NCBI GenBank assembly: GCA_963662175.1
Contig: OY759218.1
Location: 47,809,427-47,873,426 of the forward strand
Direction: 5' to 3'
Source: Aradus depressus
Taxonomy: Eukaryota > Arthropoda > Insecta > Hemiptera > Aradidae
DNA length: 64,000 bases
In this document: piece by piece, positions 48,437 through 60,395 of the stretch
Layout: each line of letters begins with the position of its first letter
Numbering within the stretch: the first letter of the stretch is position 1
The notes under the pieces: generated by a model
Database searches by the model: none
Seen by the model: only the letters and a program-made list of their open reading frames with translations
Told to the model about the DNA's origin: nothing
Program-made: the position numbers and the translations under genes

Positions 48437-48582
48437 GTGTCATCTATAAACCGAGTGCTGAGGAACCTGGCCGCCCAGAAGGAGACAGCCCCATGCGCAC
48501 TCTCACCAGGACCGCCTGACTCCGTCTACGACAAGCTCCGGCTACTGAATGGACAGGCCACTTGGCCTCGGGCGCCCCCCTG
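48437..48582 (+). CDS. ey: Pax6/eyeless exon: end of paired domain and linker
   Basis: 146 bp, 48 codons plus two bases. It starts [16 protein letters not shown], the last helix of the paired domain, directly continuing NIPS of the previous exon. The rest is linker: a Pro/Ser/Ala stretch, then [12 protein letters not shown], a motif shared by insect ey proteins, and WPRAPPW. AAQK rather than ASQK again points to ey. The acceptor is ATAAAG|GTG in a T-rich but purine-interrupted context. The donor is TG|GTACAT, phase 2, splitting a tryptophan codon. The frame would stay open a few residues into the intron, but the next exon restores the WYP typical of this family. Confidence 0.96.
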
Positions 48583-49634
48583 GTACATACTTCTATATAC
48601 ATAATCAATTCATACCAATTCACGGACTCATTACTCAAATTTAACTTAATTCATTTGCCAAGTAATCGGCTTCAAAAGTCTATCCCAACAGGGCTAAAGT
48701 AAATCCTAAAAACAAAAACTTAATGTAACGGAGAAACGTTACGGAAGTGAAAAGCATCGAAATGACATCTGCAATTTTACAAAGCAATGCATTTGAAAAA
48801 TCGTAAATAAAACAAAAATCGTATTTTAGAACCAACAAATTTTCGCTTTTCCTCTTCAATGTAGCAGGAATCTAACCAAATTGCCAGTAGATTAAATGGC
48901 TTTATACAAAATTTCATTTTATTTTGTAATTTTATGGAATTGTTGATTTGTTTAGTGTAAATGTATTCTCAATGGGGCTGGTTTGAACCCTCATAGCCAT
49001 CCTCTTACGTTCGGCCCTGGTAATACAGTATAAAAACCGTAAGTTTGTGCGTGAATAAAGACATCAAAGGCCTTATTAAAGTAGCCCAAAGTCAGAAAAA
49101 ATAGGTAGTTAAAGAAGACGTTTTTGGTTGATATATGCCCTAACGCGGTAGAGTGAGTAAACTGTGCTGCCTCTTTCGAATAAGTACCCATTTTTACATG
49201 TTATGATTCCCGGGTTAATAATATTAACCAACGTTTTTTGAGACAAACAGTAAGTAATATGAGTAACCACACTGGCCTAGCTCTGTAACCAGTTTAAGGA
49301 CAATCTTCAAATTTAAGATGGAAAATATGCATTAGTTCCTCATGAGAATATTATCTCTAAATATAATCTAAAAAATATTATATTATCACCAAAATCTAGT
49401 CAGATTTGAATAACTACAGAATTAAAATCAAGTTCTCGTCTTGAATTGGGAAGATTGTCCTTGAAGTGGCTACAGCGCGTGGCCAGTCTGGTTACTCATT
49501 TTACTGTCTGTCTCAAAAACATTGTTGTTTATCATTTACCATAATGGGATTGAAGGGAGCTTGGAAGGTGATAGGTTGAGATTCATGAGGCGAACTATAC
49601 CTTAGTAGGTTACTGATGAGTAGTTGATTGGCAG
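48583..49634 (+). other. ey: Pax6 intron, 1.05 kb
   Basis: GTACATAC at the donor and GATTGGCAG at the acceptor; joining gives TGG TAT CCC (W-Y-P). It contains a foldback element (49229-49527). The remaining sequence is AT-rich and unremarkable. Confidence 0.92.
49229..49527. mobile_element. 300-bp foldback element in the short Pax6 intron
   Basis: CAACGTTTTTTGAGACAAAC, GAGTAACCACACTGGCC and AAGGACAATCTTC on the left pair with GAAGATTGTCCTTGAAG, GGCCAGTCTGGTTACTC and GTCTCAAAAACATTGTTG on the right. The arms are about 85-95 bp with moderate divergence. No TA duplication is obvious. Confidence 0.85.
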
Positions 49635-49729
49635 GTATCCCGGAGGAGGCAGCCCCTTTCAAGGTACAGGTTCTCTTAGTCCCGCTGCAATCCCTGATGT
49701 CACCGACCTACACAGCCCCACCAAAAAAG
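49635..49729 (+). CDS. ey: Pax6/eyeless exon: linker, WYP motif
   Basis: 95 bp: one base finishing tryptophan, 31 codons (YPGGGSPFQGTGSLSPAAIP, then DVTDLHSPTKK), and one base. It is part of the Gly/Ser/Pro-rich linker between paired domain and homeodomain, which is poorly conserved apart from the WYP start. The acceptor is GGCAG|G and the donor AAAAAAG|GTAAAT, phase 1. If the next exon starts with AA or AG, the split codon would read E, giving the KKE-type sequence that precedes the homeodomain in ey. That exon is not visible up to 64000. Confidence 0.9.
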
Positions 49730-50414
49730 GTAAATACACTAACTACAAATACAAATATATTCCTATTCATTTTGTGTATCTACTAATCAAAAATGGGGGG
49801 AAAAAAATATATATATATTTTTTAAACTCCGATCAAAATTCTGTTCTAAAGAAACAACTTCAGTAAGGATGTGTTTTAACTACACACTGTGAATTATCTC
49901 GGTGAGGACATTGTGAAACCTATGTAACAAGTTTGGCATGTTCTGTTCGAATGCATTAATCTTTATTTGCTCGACACTGGTGTTTACGTAGATTTCACAG
50001 CTTCTCAGTGTTTCAATGACTCAAAATACGACCTTTTTGTAGTTTATCAATAATTTTTTGGTCGTATTTATAAATATTTTCTAGTTTTTTTTTTTTTTTT
50101 TTTTTTTGTATCTTTCATATTTTATAATACATTATTAGGAAATTCCGACATATCGGAATATTACTAATAACTGCTATCGTTCTCGAACCGTTTTCTACTA
50201 ACAAAAGGATTATCACATTTTCAATTTCATTTCGATTGGATAATTTCTGGAAAAATCCAATATGGCAACCGAAGTTCCAAATAAAATATATACTATAACT
50301 CCTATCTACTGATACATAAAAAAAAATACACCCAAATCAGTTGAACCGATTAAGAGTTGTGGAAAGGTACAAATCTGAAGGTCAAACATGACCTCCTTTT
50401 ACATCCTTGAGTTA

Positions 50415-50645
50415 GAGTGTTGAATTGTTGAGTTTTCACCAGAATTTAATGTTTTCCGAACCCCCTGATTCCAAAAATGGAAAAAAAATTGATGAAATGA
50501 ATATGATAATTCCCGATAAAATGAATTTATCAACAATACATTTTATATGTGTATCCAGAACCCCATAAAAATGACACCTGGTTATTTGCAACTTAATCGG
50601 CCAAAGGGAAGTCGGGGCTTAACCCAAAAATTATAATAACTTTTC
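50415..50645 (+). repeat. Family A fragment
   Basis: TTGAGTTTTCACCAGAATTT, GATAATTCCCGATAAAATG and AATCGGCCAAAGGGAAG; truncated where a minus-strand family B piece begins. Confidence 0.78.
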
Positions 50646-50950
50646 AAAATGTGCCTTTCAGTTTTCTCTAGAACTTTTATTTGGAGAGATTTTTTATTGT
50701 CATCAATATAAGCTGTTTCTTGTAAAAAAACACTTAAGCCACACAGTGGTCTTAATTTCGGCCAAAATCTAATTAGATCTAAGTTAGAACACGTGACATC
50801 ATCTCAAATTTCAAATTCATTTCTTAGTTAAAGCGTCCACTAAATTCCAATCACATACACTCACAGACTCATCACGAAAATGGTCAAAACGTCGTGGACC
50901 TTGAAACGTGAAATTTCAATGGAAATCTGATCTCTGATTTTTTGCACGAT
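50645..50950 (-). repeat. Family B copy, inverted
   Basis: GAACTTTTATTTGGAGAGAT, CTAATTAGATCTAAGTTAGA and GACCTTGAAACGTGAAATTT are reverse complements of family B phrases in mirrored order. Confidence 0.8.
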
Positions 50951-51624
50951 TATTATATTACTGTATAATAAAAAGTAAAAATAAAATTAATCTTAAAATT
51001 AATAGATGATAATATTTTCTGCTGGAAATTAATCGGTTTCTGCAGACATGACTTTTTTTCCATTTTAGATCTAGAAGGTCGGAAGATGGAGTTTTAGACC
51101 GATTACATAACTGCCTCCACACTACGTTTAAATGGGAATGTAAAATTAAAAAGTATGACATTATACAAAAAACAAGACGGGTATGAGGGAGCTAGAAGAG
51201 ACGGTGTTAATGAAATAAATCCAGTGGTAAACATGTGTAACTGATGCTAGGTGGTGTGTTAGTGACACGAGAGGCTGTAGCATGGCCTGGAGCGGCACTT
51301 TGTGGGGGTGGTTCCCTGTGCTACACTCTGCTACAATCCTGTGTGCTCTGTGCTGTGACTGGCAACAGTGACACGGGGGTGGGCTCTCTCCAATTATCTC
51401 GGGGATTAGACTAACCAACCCTGGCCACCCCCTGCCCCCTTCCCACCCAACCCACCCCACCCCCACCCGCTACCTATTAGATACCTATCCAATACAACAA
51501 ATGACAATTATACTCCATACAACAAGGGAGCGGATCCGCAATCAGACCTCAGCTAAAAACAGGCTTGGTAATCACAGTAAGGAGGTAGGTACAGGGAGGG
51601 TAAATCGTCTCCAATGTCCTTCCC

Positions 51625-52095
51625 CAGCGCGAATTAATCAATTACGTTTTAGCATTCTCTCCAATGCGAATCGACTTAAGGGCTAAAACTGAATATTTGA
51701 CATACATAGTAGCTTCCGAAGCCTCATTCAACATTTTTTCTCTGATCTCCCCCTTCACATGAAATTAATAGGTGCTTATATAAAATTTCATGTCGATAAA
51801 TTCATTACAACAGCAGTTATTGGGGTTTTTGAGTTGAGTCCCCCTCTCATTCCCCTTCTCCTCTTTGGCCGTCTTGGCTGAAAATCAATTGTTTCGTCCT
51901 TATAGGGGTTCTGGATACACATATAAAATTTCGTGCCATTCTATCGGGAGTTATCGTGTTCACAGACACACAGTGACAGACTTTTAATTCATTTTTGAAA
52001 TCAGGTTTTTAGAGAACATGAAATTTTGTTGAATACTCAGCTTCCAATTTCTGACCGATTGCATAACTTCCCCTATGCTTCTTGTAGCTAGAAAA
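51625..52095 (-). repeat. Family A copy
   Basis: CCTTCCCCAGCGCGAATTAA starts it; subunits contain AATTCATTACAACAGCAG. It ends CGATTGCATAACTTCCCC, TATGCTTCTTGTAGCTAG. Confidence 0.87.
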
Positions 52096-52110
52096 AAAAA
52101 ACACCCCTCC

Positions 52111-52676
52111 TCCAACATCTGAATATATTCATTACAAATACCTTTCCTAACTCATTCGGCGGTGATGAGGCCCTCCCCCGCACTGAGGAGGTTTGTGGGG
52201 GCAGTAAGATTGGTGTTCTCAATGTCTAGTTGTGAAAGTTTGTTTTAGATCTCAAACGATGTAGATTCCTATAGCAGCAGGCAAAGCCAATATGAAATAG
52301 CTGACGGGCTCTGCTCAAAGAATATCTAACGTAGCTCAGGGCCGTCCATGGTACAAAACTCAAACTTAATAATGTTAAAACTTTGGACGAGAAACGGGGG
52401 AAGCTATCAGGCACAAAGATCTTTTAATATTTCCAGAGAAGGGGGGGGGGGGGGGGGGGGTGAGGGGGGAGCATGGCGGTCCCCCCTTCAAAAGGGATAT
52501 TAAATTTGTGGAATTTTGCGGGTGGGGGGGATCCAGCTGGCGCCCTAACCGCTTTAAAACTAGTGCACGGCACAACTACCACGGGGCCTTATATTAAAAA
52601 CTTCCCCTCAGAGCCCCACCCCTCCTCTCGCTCCAACATCTGAATATATTCATTACAAATACCTTTCCTAACTCAT
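52111..52676. repeat. 45-bp exact direct repeats flanking 476 bp
   Basis: The same 45 bases, starting TCCAACATCTGAATATATTC and ending CCTTTCCTAACTCAT, occur at 52111-52155 and 52632-52676. Between them lies GC-rich sequence with a 20-nt G run. This is too long for an ordinary target-site duplication, so a local duplication or recombination is more likely. Confidence 0.9.
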
Positions 52677-52925
52677 GGCGTAGCATGTGCCTTCTTATAT
52701 CAGCCAACATCGACACCTGGCTTTCCAATCCTCACCATTTTTTTCAATCCCACGATTTCGAGATACCAACATTTTCAATCCCGGAACCTCGAAATCGGTA
52801 ATTCTAACTTCAAATGATTTATTTTGCACCAGTATCTGACCGCTTTTTAACATGCCCTCTGAAGAACGTGAACGACGTGCTCAAGGTTTGTTTACTTCCA
52901 AGATAAAAGAACTTTTGCCGATTTA

Positions 52926-53020
52926 GCTGAAAATCAATAGGTTAGATGGTTGTTATGACTCATGCCCGGGCTTTTAACTTCGAGGTCATATCGCCTACTA
53001 CCAGCGCGCTCTTTTGTCTC
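52926..53020 (-). repeat. SINE tail fragment
   Basis: GTTATGACTCATGCCCGGGC and TCATATCGCCTACTACCAG are the reverse complement of the SINE 3' tail. A body fragment, CGTGCTCAAGG, lies just upstream near 52878, so two pieces are scrambled here. Confidence 0.75.
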
Positions 53021-53403
53021 TTTTCATCTAATAAAGAAAAAAGATTACGTATGTAACTATTGAATTTATATAAACAGCCATTTGCCAAATATGTGAAAAA
53101 ATTGTTTGTTATTAATATCTATTAATGAATGAATGTTTACAGTTTTCTTTTATATTTTCCAACATAATGACAATAAATTGTTAGCTCCATCTAATCATCT
53201 TCCGAGACAGTTTGGAAAAGTTAATAAAAAGGATGTATTCGAAGTGCATATTCTTGAATTCTGTATTAAATTATGTAAACATGGATGTGTTTATACTTTC
53301 TGGATGCCTGACCAGCGGTTTAAAAGTGAAGCATGCTAAATTGACGGCAGCCATATTTGAAAATTGCAAAAAACATACTATAGAATTGATATGACAAGAA
53401 CTG

Positions 53404-53746
53404 ATATTAGTTATTATGACGCACGCCCTGGCTTTAACTACAAGCTCATACCGCCTACTACCAGAGGGCTCCTTCATCGCTCTGGTGAACATGTGCCCCG
53501 ACTCTACTATGGGAGTCCTAAATTTTGCCTATCCTAAATTTTTATTCACCTAGGGTAGGGGGTCTTTAACGAGTACCTCACATCGTACAGGCTCGGGACC
53601 ATCGCATAAAGTTCCATCCGAAGGACTGCGTGCTCAAGGTTTTTTTACCTCCCAGATAAAAAACTTAAGGGTCTCGGGTGGGTTTTGAACCCACGATCTT
53701 GAGCTCAGTGAGCAAGCATGCGTACCACTGAGCTACTGGCGCCCTC
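53404..53746 (-). repeat. tRNA-derived SINE, full length
   Basis: It runs from TTATTATGACGCACGCCC to CTACTGGCGCCCTC. The reverse strand has A-box TAGCTCAGTGGTACGC and B-box GTGGGTTCAAAACCC. All body blocks are present, including the CCTAGGGTAGGGGGTCTTTA region. It is the longest copy in the window and a good reference. Confidence 0.93.
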
Positions 53747-53859
53747 AAAGATCGCTAGGTATTGTCCTTTTGGCTTTTGGATATATACACTTATAAAATC
53801 TCATGTTGATGTATTCATTATATCGGGAGTTATCGTTTCCGCAGACAAAACTTGAGTAT

Positions 53860-53985
53860 TTTATATGGGAGGTGAGAAAATCTTGAGCACGCCGTCCTTC
53901 GCATGGGACGTTAAGCGATGTGTTCTTTAAACTGTAGATAACTAAACCTTGAGAGACGACATGACCGGATCATCAGTCACAAAAA
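53860..53985 (+). repeat. SINE fragment
   Basis: GGGAGGTGAGAAAATCTTGA and CCTTCGCATGGGACGTTAAG, then a divergent end with GACATGACCGGATCATCAGT. Confidence 0.75.
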
Positions 53986-54402
53986 CAAAATACAAACAAA
54001 CAAACCCAGACTATATTTTTTTTCCTTTTCTGGATTCACGGGTCGGTAAAAATACCCGTGAAAATTCAATCTCGAATTTTTGACTGATTTCTTAACTTCC
54101 TCTGTACTACGTAAACCGAGAGAAGTGAAATTTAGAGTTGATCAGCGCCCTTTTCGTTGAGGCGCTAGACGATAGAAGCCGAAGACAATTTGAACTATCT
54201 ACTGTAGAAGTATCCTGAAAGTTTCATTGGTATTGATCCGGCAGTTTTTGATTTCTTAGGTAGCAAAGATACATACAAGCAAACAAATAAATAAACAGCA
54301 ATAATTCAAGCTTATAACTTATATAACAGCTAACAGAATAGGATGTCCTACCTGTAGAAAGCCCGACAATGACAATCGCAGCTGTTTCGAAGTTAAACCC
54401 AC

Positions 54403-54840
54403 AAAAAAAAGTCGTCGGTGAATCACCGGCAATGTACTTCCCCAGCATGAATTTATCAATTAAGTTTTCGCTCTCCCTCTAAAACCAGTCGAGCCGTTTG
54501 GGCTAAAAATCAATAGTTGACTTACATAGGAGCCTATGAATCCTCATACTAAATTTTGAGTGAATACATTCATTACATCGGTAGTTATTATGGCTTTCGA
54601 GTCAAGCCTCTTCTGATCCACTCTTCTCTTCAGCCGATTTCGCGGAAAATTAATAGGTGCTCATGGAATTTTGAATTTAAATATAAAATGTCGTGTTAAT
54701 TCATTCATTCTATCGGAAGGTCTCGATTTACAGAAAACATTTTTTTTTTTTTTTTTTTTTGAATCATGAAATAAAAAAACAACATGGAATTTCTGACCGA
54801 TTACAAAACTTCCCCTATACTTCGTATAACTGGGGGGAGT
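54403..54840 (-). repeat. Family A, both ends intact
   Basis: An A-run, then GTCGTCGGTGAATCACCGGC and ACTTCCCCAGCATGAATTT; it ends with CTTCCCCTATACTTCGTATA and ACTGGGGGGAGTAAAA. The near-complementary ACTTCCCCAGC and (G)CTGGGGAAGT ends support a terminal inverted repeat. A poly-T run interrupts the distal part. Confidence 0.9.
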
Positions 54841-55420
54841 AAAAAAATGTCTATATCAAGGGTGGTAGCCATATTGGCAGTTTAGGTTCAACTGTAGAGA
54901 GTGTTGGAGGGTGATTACCGTAAAACTAAATGACGGAGGGGAGTGTAGTGATAAAGAGACAGGATGAAGCGCCAAACCTTGGAGTACATCACATGTTCAC
55001 TTCAGATTACAGCCTCAGAGGGGGGCACCCACGTTAACCTTAACCGTAGAAGCTCCACTCTAAAGATAGATTAATATATGGTGAAGTTTTTTTTTGTTTT
55101 TTTGAGAGAAAAAAATATATATTAGTTTATAATATATTAATTTCAAGATAAACCGATGAGAGAGGTTCATTAAATGTATTATGTGAATGTCTTAAATAGA
55201 AAAAAAATCATTCGACATCTGCATGTCATAAGCCATTAGTAAGTAGCCACGAGCCAAGAAATAAGCAATAGTAAAAACCCCTATAAAAAAAATCGTTGGA
55301 GAATCATCTCCTATTCGGCTGATTCCGCTGAAAATAAATAAGGTTTTGAATTTACGTATGAAATTCCGTCATCCACTACACAGACAGTTATTAGTTCTGG
55401 ATACACATAAGAAATGTCGA

Positions 55421-55695
55421 GGTAACGTGCTAGCCTACTGAGCTCAAAATCGCAGGTTCGAAACATGGCCGAGGCCCTTAGATTTTTTTATCTGGTAGGT
55501 GAAACAATCTTGAGCTTCGGATGGGTCGTTAAACGTTGGTGCGATGTCAGGTACTCGTTAAAGACCCCCTATCCTAGATGAATAAACCAAAGGTAGGCAC
55601 AATTTGGGACTCAGATAGTTGAGTCGGGAGTGACGGAAGAGCGCTCCGGTAGTAGGCGATATGACCTCGTAGTTAAAGCCCGGGCATGAGTCACA
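55421..55695 (+). repeat. tRNA-derived SINE
   Basis: It starts inside the A-box (GGTAACGTGCTAGCCTACTG), with B-box CGCAGGTTCGAAACATGGCC, a body with a small deletion, and the tail GGTAGTAGGCGATATGACC. Confidence 0.9.
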
Positions 55696-56866
55696 ATACC
55701 CAGAATAATTACAATCCCGCGTCACTGGATATAGCAACCTTAGAACCAAGGTAGAAAAACAGGGATTTGGGTTTGCAATCTCAAAATTGGGAATGTTTAA
55801 TTTCAATTATAAATAATTCAATTTGTTTTCATATAATAAATTTCGTTAAATTAAAGAACATTCGCAGTTTATTATGGCCTTATTTTTCTATTACTTTTTA
55901 ATCTTAAAAAATTGACTTTGTGTTTTACAATGCCATTAATAGACTTATTAATGTGATACATTTTTTAATTAAATATTTAACAAAATAAACAAAATGTACA
56001 ACATAAATCTACGAACATTAATTTCAGTTATTATAATGGATCCAATTATTATACTCTTATCAAATTTAGTAACATTATTCAGGTTACCTCAATGCGTGAT
56101 TATGAAAAGCTGCCTCACATGTTTAGCAAAACTCTTCAACGTAACATACAACTATAAAAAAAAAGAAAATTGTTATCAGGTGGATACAAAACAAGTCACT
56201 TGTTTTATTTAAAAGACAAAATATAATATATGTATATACTATGGTTACTGATTTTTGTAAGTTTTGAAAATGCACGAATGGGCGGAACGTGAACAAACTT
56301 GTAAAAATGAACATATTTGGGAGACCGAAAGACCGTGGTAGTGTGTTATTATAACCACCATTTTCAAACATTATTATGTAAATATTCTGATAAAGAATAC
56401 TTCCTCGCTTTTAATTTGGCAAAACTATCAATAATTTCATCATGTCATTATGGAGTAAAAGTTGAAATTATACATTATATTTTAATTCAGTTTAATGATG
56501 AAATTTATATTAAAACGTGTTTGTTTCATCAGTCACTATTTCACTGTTCAACTACGAACGTGGGCAACACTGTCTGTTGTATTTTGATTCATTAAGTGTA
56601 CCTAAGGTCCATTTTGTTACACTTGAACAAACGGTAGGCCGATTGTTAAAAAAAATTGGGAAAAGCATCTTAAAACTTACTAAAAATACACCGGATCAAT
56701 TTTCATAATCTACGATTTATACAGCAATCATTGCAGGAAGTACACATGTCTGTATCATTCTAATCTTGGGTAAAGCTTCTAAAACTAGCATTTCAATTCT
56801 CTCCGTTTCTACTTCTTAGCATCTTTATTATTATGAATGTTTATCGAAAAATTTCTAGTCTTATGC

Positions 56867-57180
56867 TCGGCCCTAGTAGGCTCATTGAGTAAGATAGATG
56901 GCCCTGAGCCTAACTGCTGTGGATAGCCAGTACTACAATAAAGCTGTTTGGTCCGGCTATCCCTTCCTAGTAGGTCCAATGCCCGGGCCTGGTAGGCCTA
57001 TTGAGCGAGATGGCCCTGAGCCTAACTGGCTGTGGATAGCCAGTACTACAATAAAGCTGTTTGGTCCGGCTATCCCTTCCTAGTAGGTTCAATGCCCGGG
57101 CTTGGTAGGCCTATTGAGCGAGATGGCCCTGAGCCTAACTGCTGTGGATAGCCGATTCTACAATGAAGCTGTCTGGCCCA
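56867..57180 (+). repeat. 112/113-bp tandem repeat, about 2.8 units
   Basis: ATGGCCCTGAGCCTAACTG occurs at 56898, 57010 and 57123. Each unit includes GTGGATAGCCAGTACTACAA and CCGGGC(C/T)TGGTAGGCCTA. Unit length is not a multiple of three in every case, which argues against coding. Confidence 0.93.
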
Positions 57181-58119
57181 CCTAGAGGACATGTGTTCCC
57201 TCAGATATGAATATGCCTTAACAACACAACGGCGTCCTGTTCAAAATTTTCTGCATTTATCCAGTATTAGGAGAGGAGAAGAGGGGACGGCGCCTTTCTT
57301 CTGTTAATAACTTGTCAGATGGCCTTAAAGCAAATTACTTACAGCCAAATGATTCTATTTCAATAGAGAAGGGATGGGGAGGGGGCTGTTCCCCTCTGCG
57401 GAGGGTTCTGGCCTGCCTAATCAGTTCACACGTAGGGAACATTACATGTAAACAGGAGGCGAGGCACACCTCATTTGGCACTGCACTATACTATACATAC
57501 CCTCTATTTAGTTTTACCGTATCCTCCGACATTTCTCTGGACACCACACACAACTATACCCCATTGTAGTTCACAAACTTCGGGATTTAGCAAGAAATTT
57601 TAATTTGAGTAAAAATGTTCATTTGAATATGTGTACGGAAAAGCTTTCTTACAAAATTGTAGGTAAAAAACCTAATTTTTTAGACACTTACTTGATCACG
57701 ATTTGTAAGTTTTTTTAAAATTCTTGTGTTTGTTTTCCATGAACATTATTTTGCCTTAATAATCCATTATATTGTGTATATTATACACTATATCAATATA
57801 TAGAAGCCATTGTTGTTTTACACTGTCGTAGTAATACACAATATGAGCCATTGTTGGAATACAATGTGATAGCAGATAAACAATACTTGTAAACAATTAC
57901 GTTACTTTACTACAAATTATTTGAAATCCAAAGTCTAGAAGACATAAAACTATCAATCAATGAGGAACAGTTCAACCAAAATAATAATATATAAATAATA
58001 AAATACTCAAATACGAATGTACCTTATATTGTATTGTTAAGGAAAATGAAGTTAGTACAGAGGATGGCATCCGGCGCGCCACTTGTCCAGAAGACCAATG
58101 GAGGTTCAGAATACACCCG

Positions 58120-59030
58120 CTGTGTGGCGCCACTGATTCAAATTCCCATGAAGCTCCAATCTTTTCTTCCTTCAATCCTCACAAAAAAATTATATTATAT
58201 TCTACCATTTATTTACTAATAATTGAAAAGATATTTCTCCTTAATTATTAAGTAATTATGCTTAACATTTTTCAAAATTTAAAATGCAGAAATTTCCTCA
58301 AATTAATTTTTTTTAAATATTCCTTGACATTTTTTTCGGCGCGGATCCAGAGGGAAGGAATTCTAACTATCAGAGGCTAAATTTCGTTAGGTACAGGTTC
58401 TGTTCCGTTCTGAATTTTAAGTAAGTAATTAAATTATATAAAGGCAAGTATATATACTTCTATGTACCTACTTCATTAAATATAATTTTTTAGTTGCTTA
58501 TAAATAACTAAAGAGTTATTAAATGTAAAAAAATGAATTGCCATATTTATAATGACGGTAATCCGATACTTTTTGTTTGTGAAAAATACGTAAATAAATA
58601 ACAGCATGTTTCGATCTGAATGTGTACTGTACTGTTTTTATTAATGTAACGTGCGTTATCAAAAAATAATTAGAATAACTCAAATTTCATTAATCAAATT
58701 TGCGATCGTCATATGACTTAAGGAATTTAATAAGCGGCAATTTATACTTAGTTTGAATTCAAATAGCAAAAAAACAAAATATAATATTATTAAAAATATA
58801 ATTGCTACTTATTAATCCTTTCTTAAAAATCAGTGATAGAAATATTGTACCCTCCGAAAACGCGCTGTATGGCGCCACTGATTCAAATTCCCATGAAGGT
58901 CCAATCTTTTCTTCCTTCAACCCTCACAAAAAAATTATATTCTATTCTACCATTTATTTACTAATAATTGAAAAGATATTTCTCTAATTACAATAAGATA
59001 GAAATATTGTAGCCTCCGAAAACGCGATAT
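58120..59030 (+). repeat. About 120-bp direct repeats 745 bp apart
   Basis: GGCGCCACTGATTCAAATTC through CTAATAATTGAAAAGATATT occurs at about 58124-58238 and 58871-58982, roughly 95% identical by eye. A second phrase, ATAGAAATATTGTA(C/G)CCTCC, occurs at about 58837 and 58999. This may be parts of one transposon family inserted twice. Confidence 0.85.
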
Positions 59031-60034
59031 TATACAATGATTGGTTCTTTAAGAGGTAAGTAAGTATAAGTTTTTAGGAGGGAAATTTAAATTTTAAAAC
59101 ATTAAATAATATGATTATAAAATTGAAAATCATTAAAAATTATTTATAAATAGCTTTAGAACAAAATCCTAGTATATATATATATTGTTGAAAAAAAAAG
59201 TGTATAAGTAAAATTAAAAAGTGAAGAATATAATAAATTAAACTTCATCCATTTTTTTAAAAATTATAATTAAAACATGAATTTTTTATTTATTTCATTT
59301 TATTATTTACTATTAAGTTTATTACTTATCGGAACTGTTGATACAAACATTTTTATGTATCCTAATACAATGATATTGTTAAACGGAAATAAATACTATT
59401 ATTATCATTATTATTCTTTTTGAACAAGGAGAAAAAGGTTCCGTTTCCGAATAGAATATAAAATAAATATCCTTGAGAGTTTTGTGGGAGAGAGGTAACT
59501 TCGTTGATTGAAATAATTCAAGGTGGGGAAGTACAATGGTTTTTGTGTTTGAACTTGCACTTCCCTCCCCCCCTGTTTACGTCACTATCTTGTTGTCGGT
59601 GAGTTAGAGGACTAGTGAAATGAAGTGACGGGGCCTCCCCCCGGTTTGAGTGGGCTCTGCTATCTGGGGCCAGTCGAGTGAACAGCAGAGATTGGCTGGC
59701 TCCACACCCACAGCACATTATCATAACCAATTAGATAGGAGGACCGCCACGCCACCACATCAAATATCTACCTACCTACCACCCCCACCCTAACTAACAC
59801 TCTTTCATCCCATTTACACAGGCTTTTGCAACAATTCATGTGGAGTAGGTAAAGGTACCAAATGTTGAGTAGCGGTATCAAGGGTCAATCCAGTACAAAT
59901 ATGTATCACTTTTAATCGCAAACTTTTTACGTATCCTTTTTTTTTACTTATTTATGTTTGGTTCCATCTTCACATCAGTTTTTTCTTAAATCAATTTTAT
60001 TTCAAACCTTGTCTGGGCATCCTTCCCTTTCTTT

Positions 60035-60200
60035 TTATGTTTTCCAAACCCCTAATTCTAAAAATGTGTGTCTGTGAACACGATAACTCCAAGAGAATGA
60101 ATATTTTCTATGTAAATTCAAAACCCCATAAGGAAGACACATATTAATTTTTAGCGGGATCGGCCGAAGGGATGAGGGATCAGAGGAGGGAGACTTTAAT
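60035..60200 (+). repeat. Family A fragment
   Basis: TTTTCCAAACCCCTAATTCT, CACGATAACTCCAAGAGAAT and GGGATCGGCCGAAGGGATGA; the hairpin end is absent. Confidence 0.8.
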
Positions 60201-60244
60201 TATTATTATATTTATTATATAAGGTTACATTTAATTTAGGTTAA

Positions 60245-60395
60245 TTTCAAAGGAAAATTGCCTCCCTCCTGCACAGTGTGGTGGGAGTGATTAGGGCAGG
60301 GTGCATGATTCCCAGTGGCCCGGGTTGGATTCGAACCCCCAATCTTCACTTCTCTAGAGAAGGACTCTACCAGTGAGCCAAACTGAGATCTGAAA
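60245..60395 (-). repeat. tRNA-derived SINE, third family
   Basis: The minus strand has A-box-like TGGCTCACTGGTAGAGTCC and B-box GGGGGTTCGAATCCAACCC in tRNA spacing. It continues into a non-tRNA part with CCCTAATCACTCCCACCAC. It differs from the common SINE. An intact tRNA gene cannot be folded by eye because the acceptor ends do not pair. Confidence 0.65.

Noticed and set aside
48444..48638. Minus-strand frame over the third Pax6 exon
   Set aside because: Antisense shadow; the plus strand matches ey without doubt.
56317..56595. 92-codon plus-strand frame
   Set aside because: AT-rich composition, no motif, no splice context; looks like a chance frame.
58034..58219. Plus-strand frame with GC-rich start
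   Set aside because: It overlaps a direct repeat that recurs at about 58871 without the frame, and no protein family is recognisable.
60245..60395. tRNA gene on the minus strand
   Set aside because: A and B boxes are present, but the acceptor stem does not pair and the sequence continues as a SINE.
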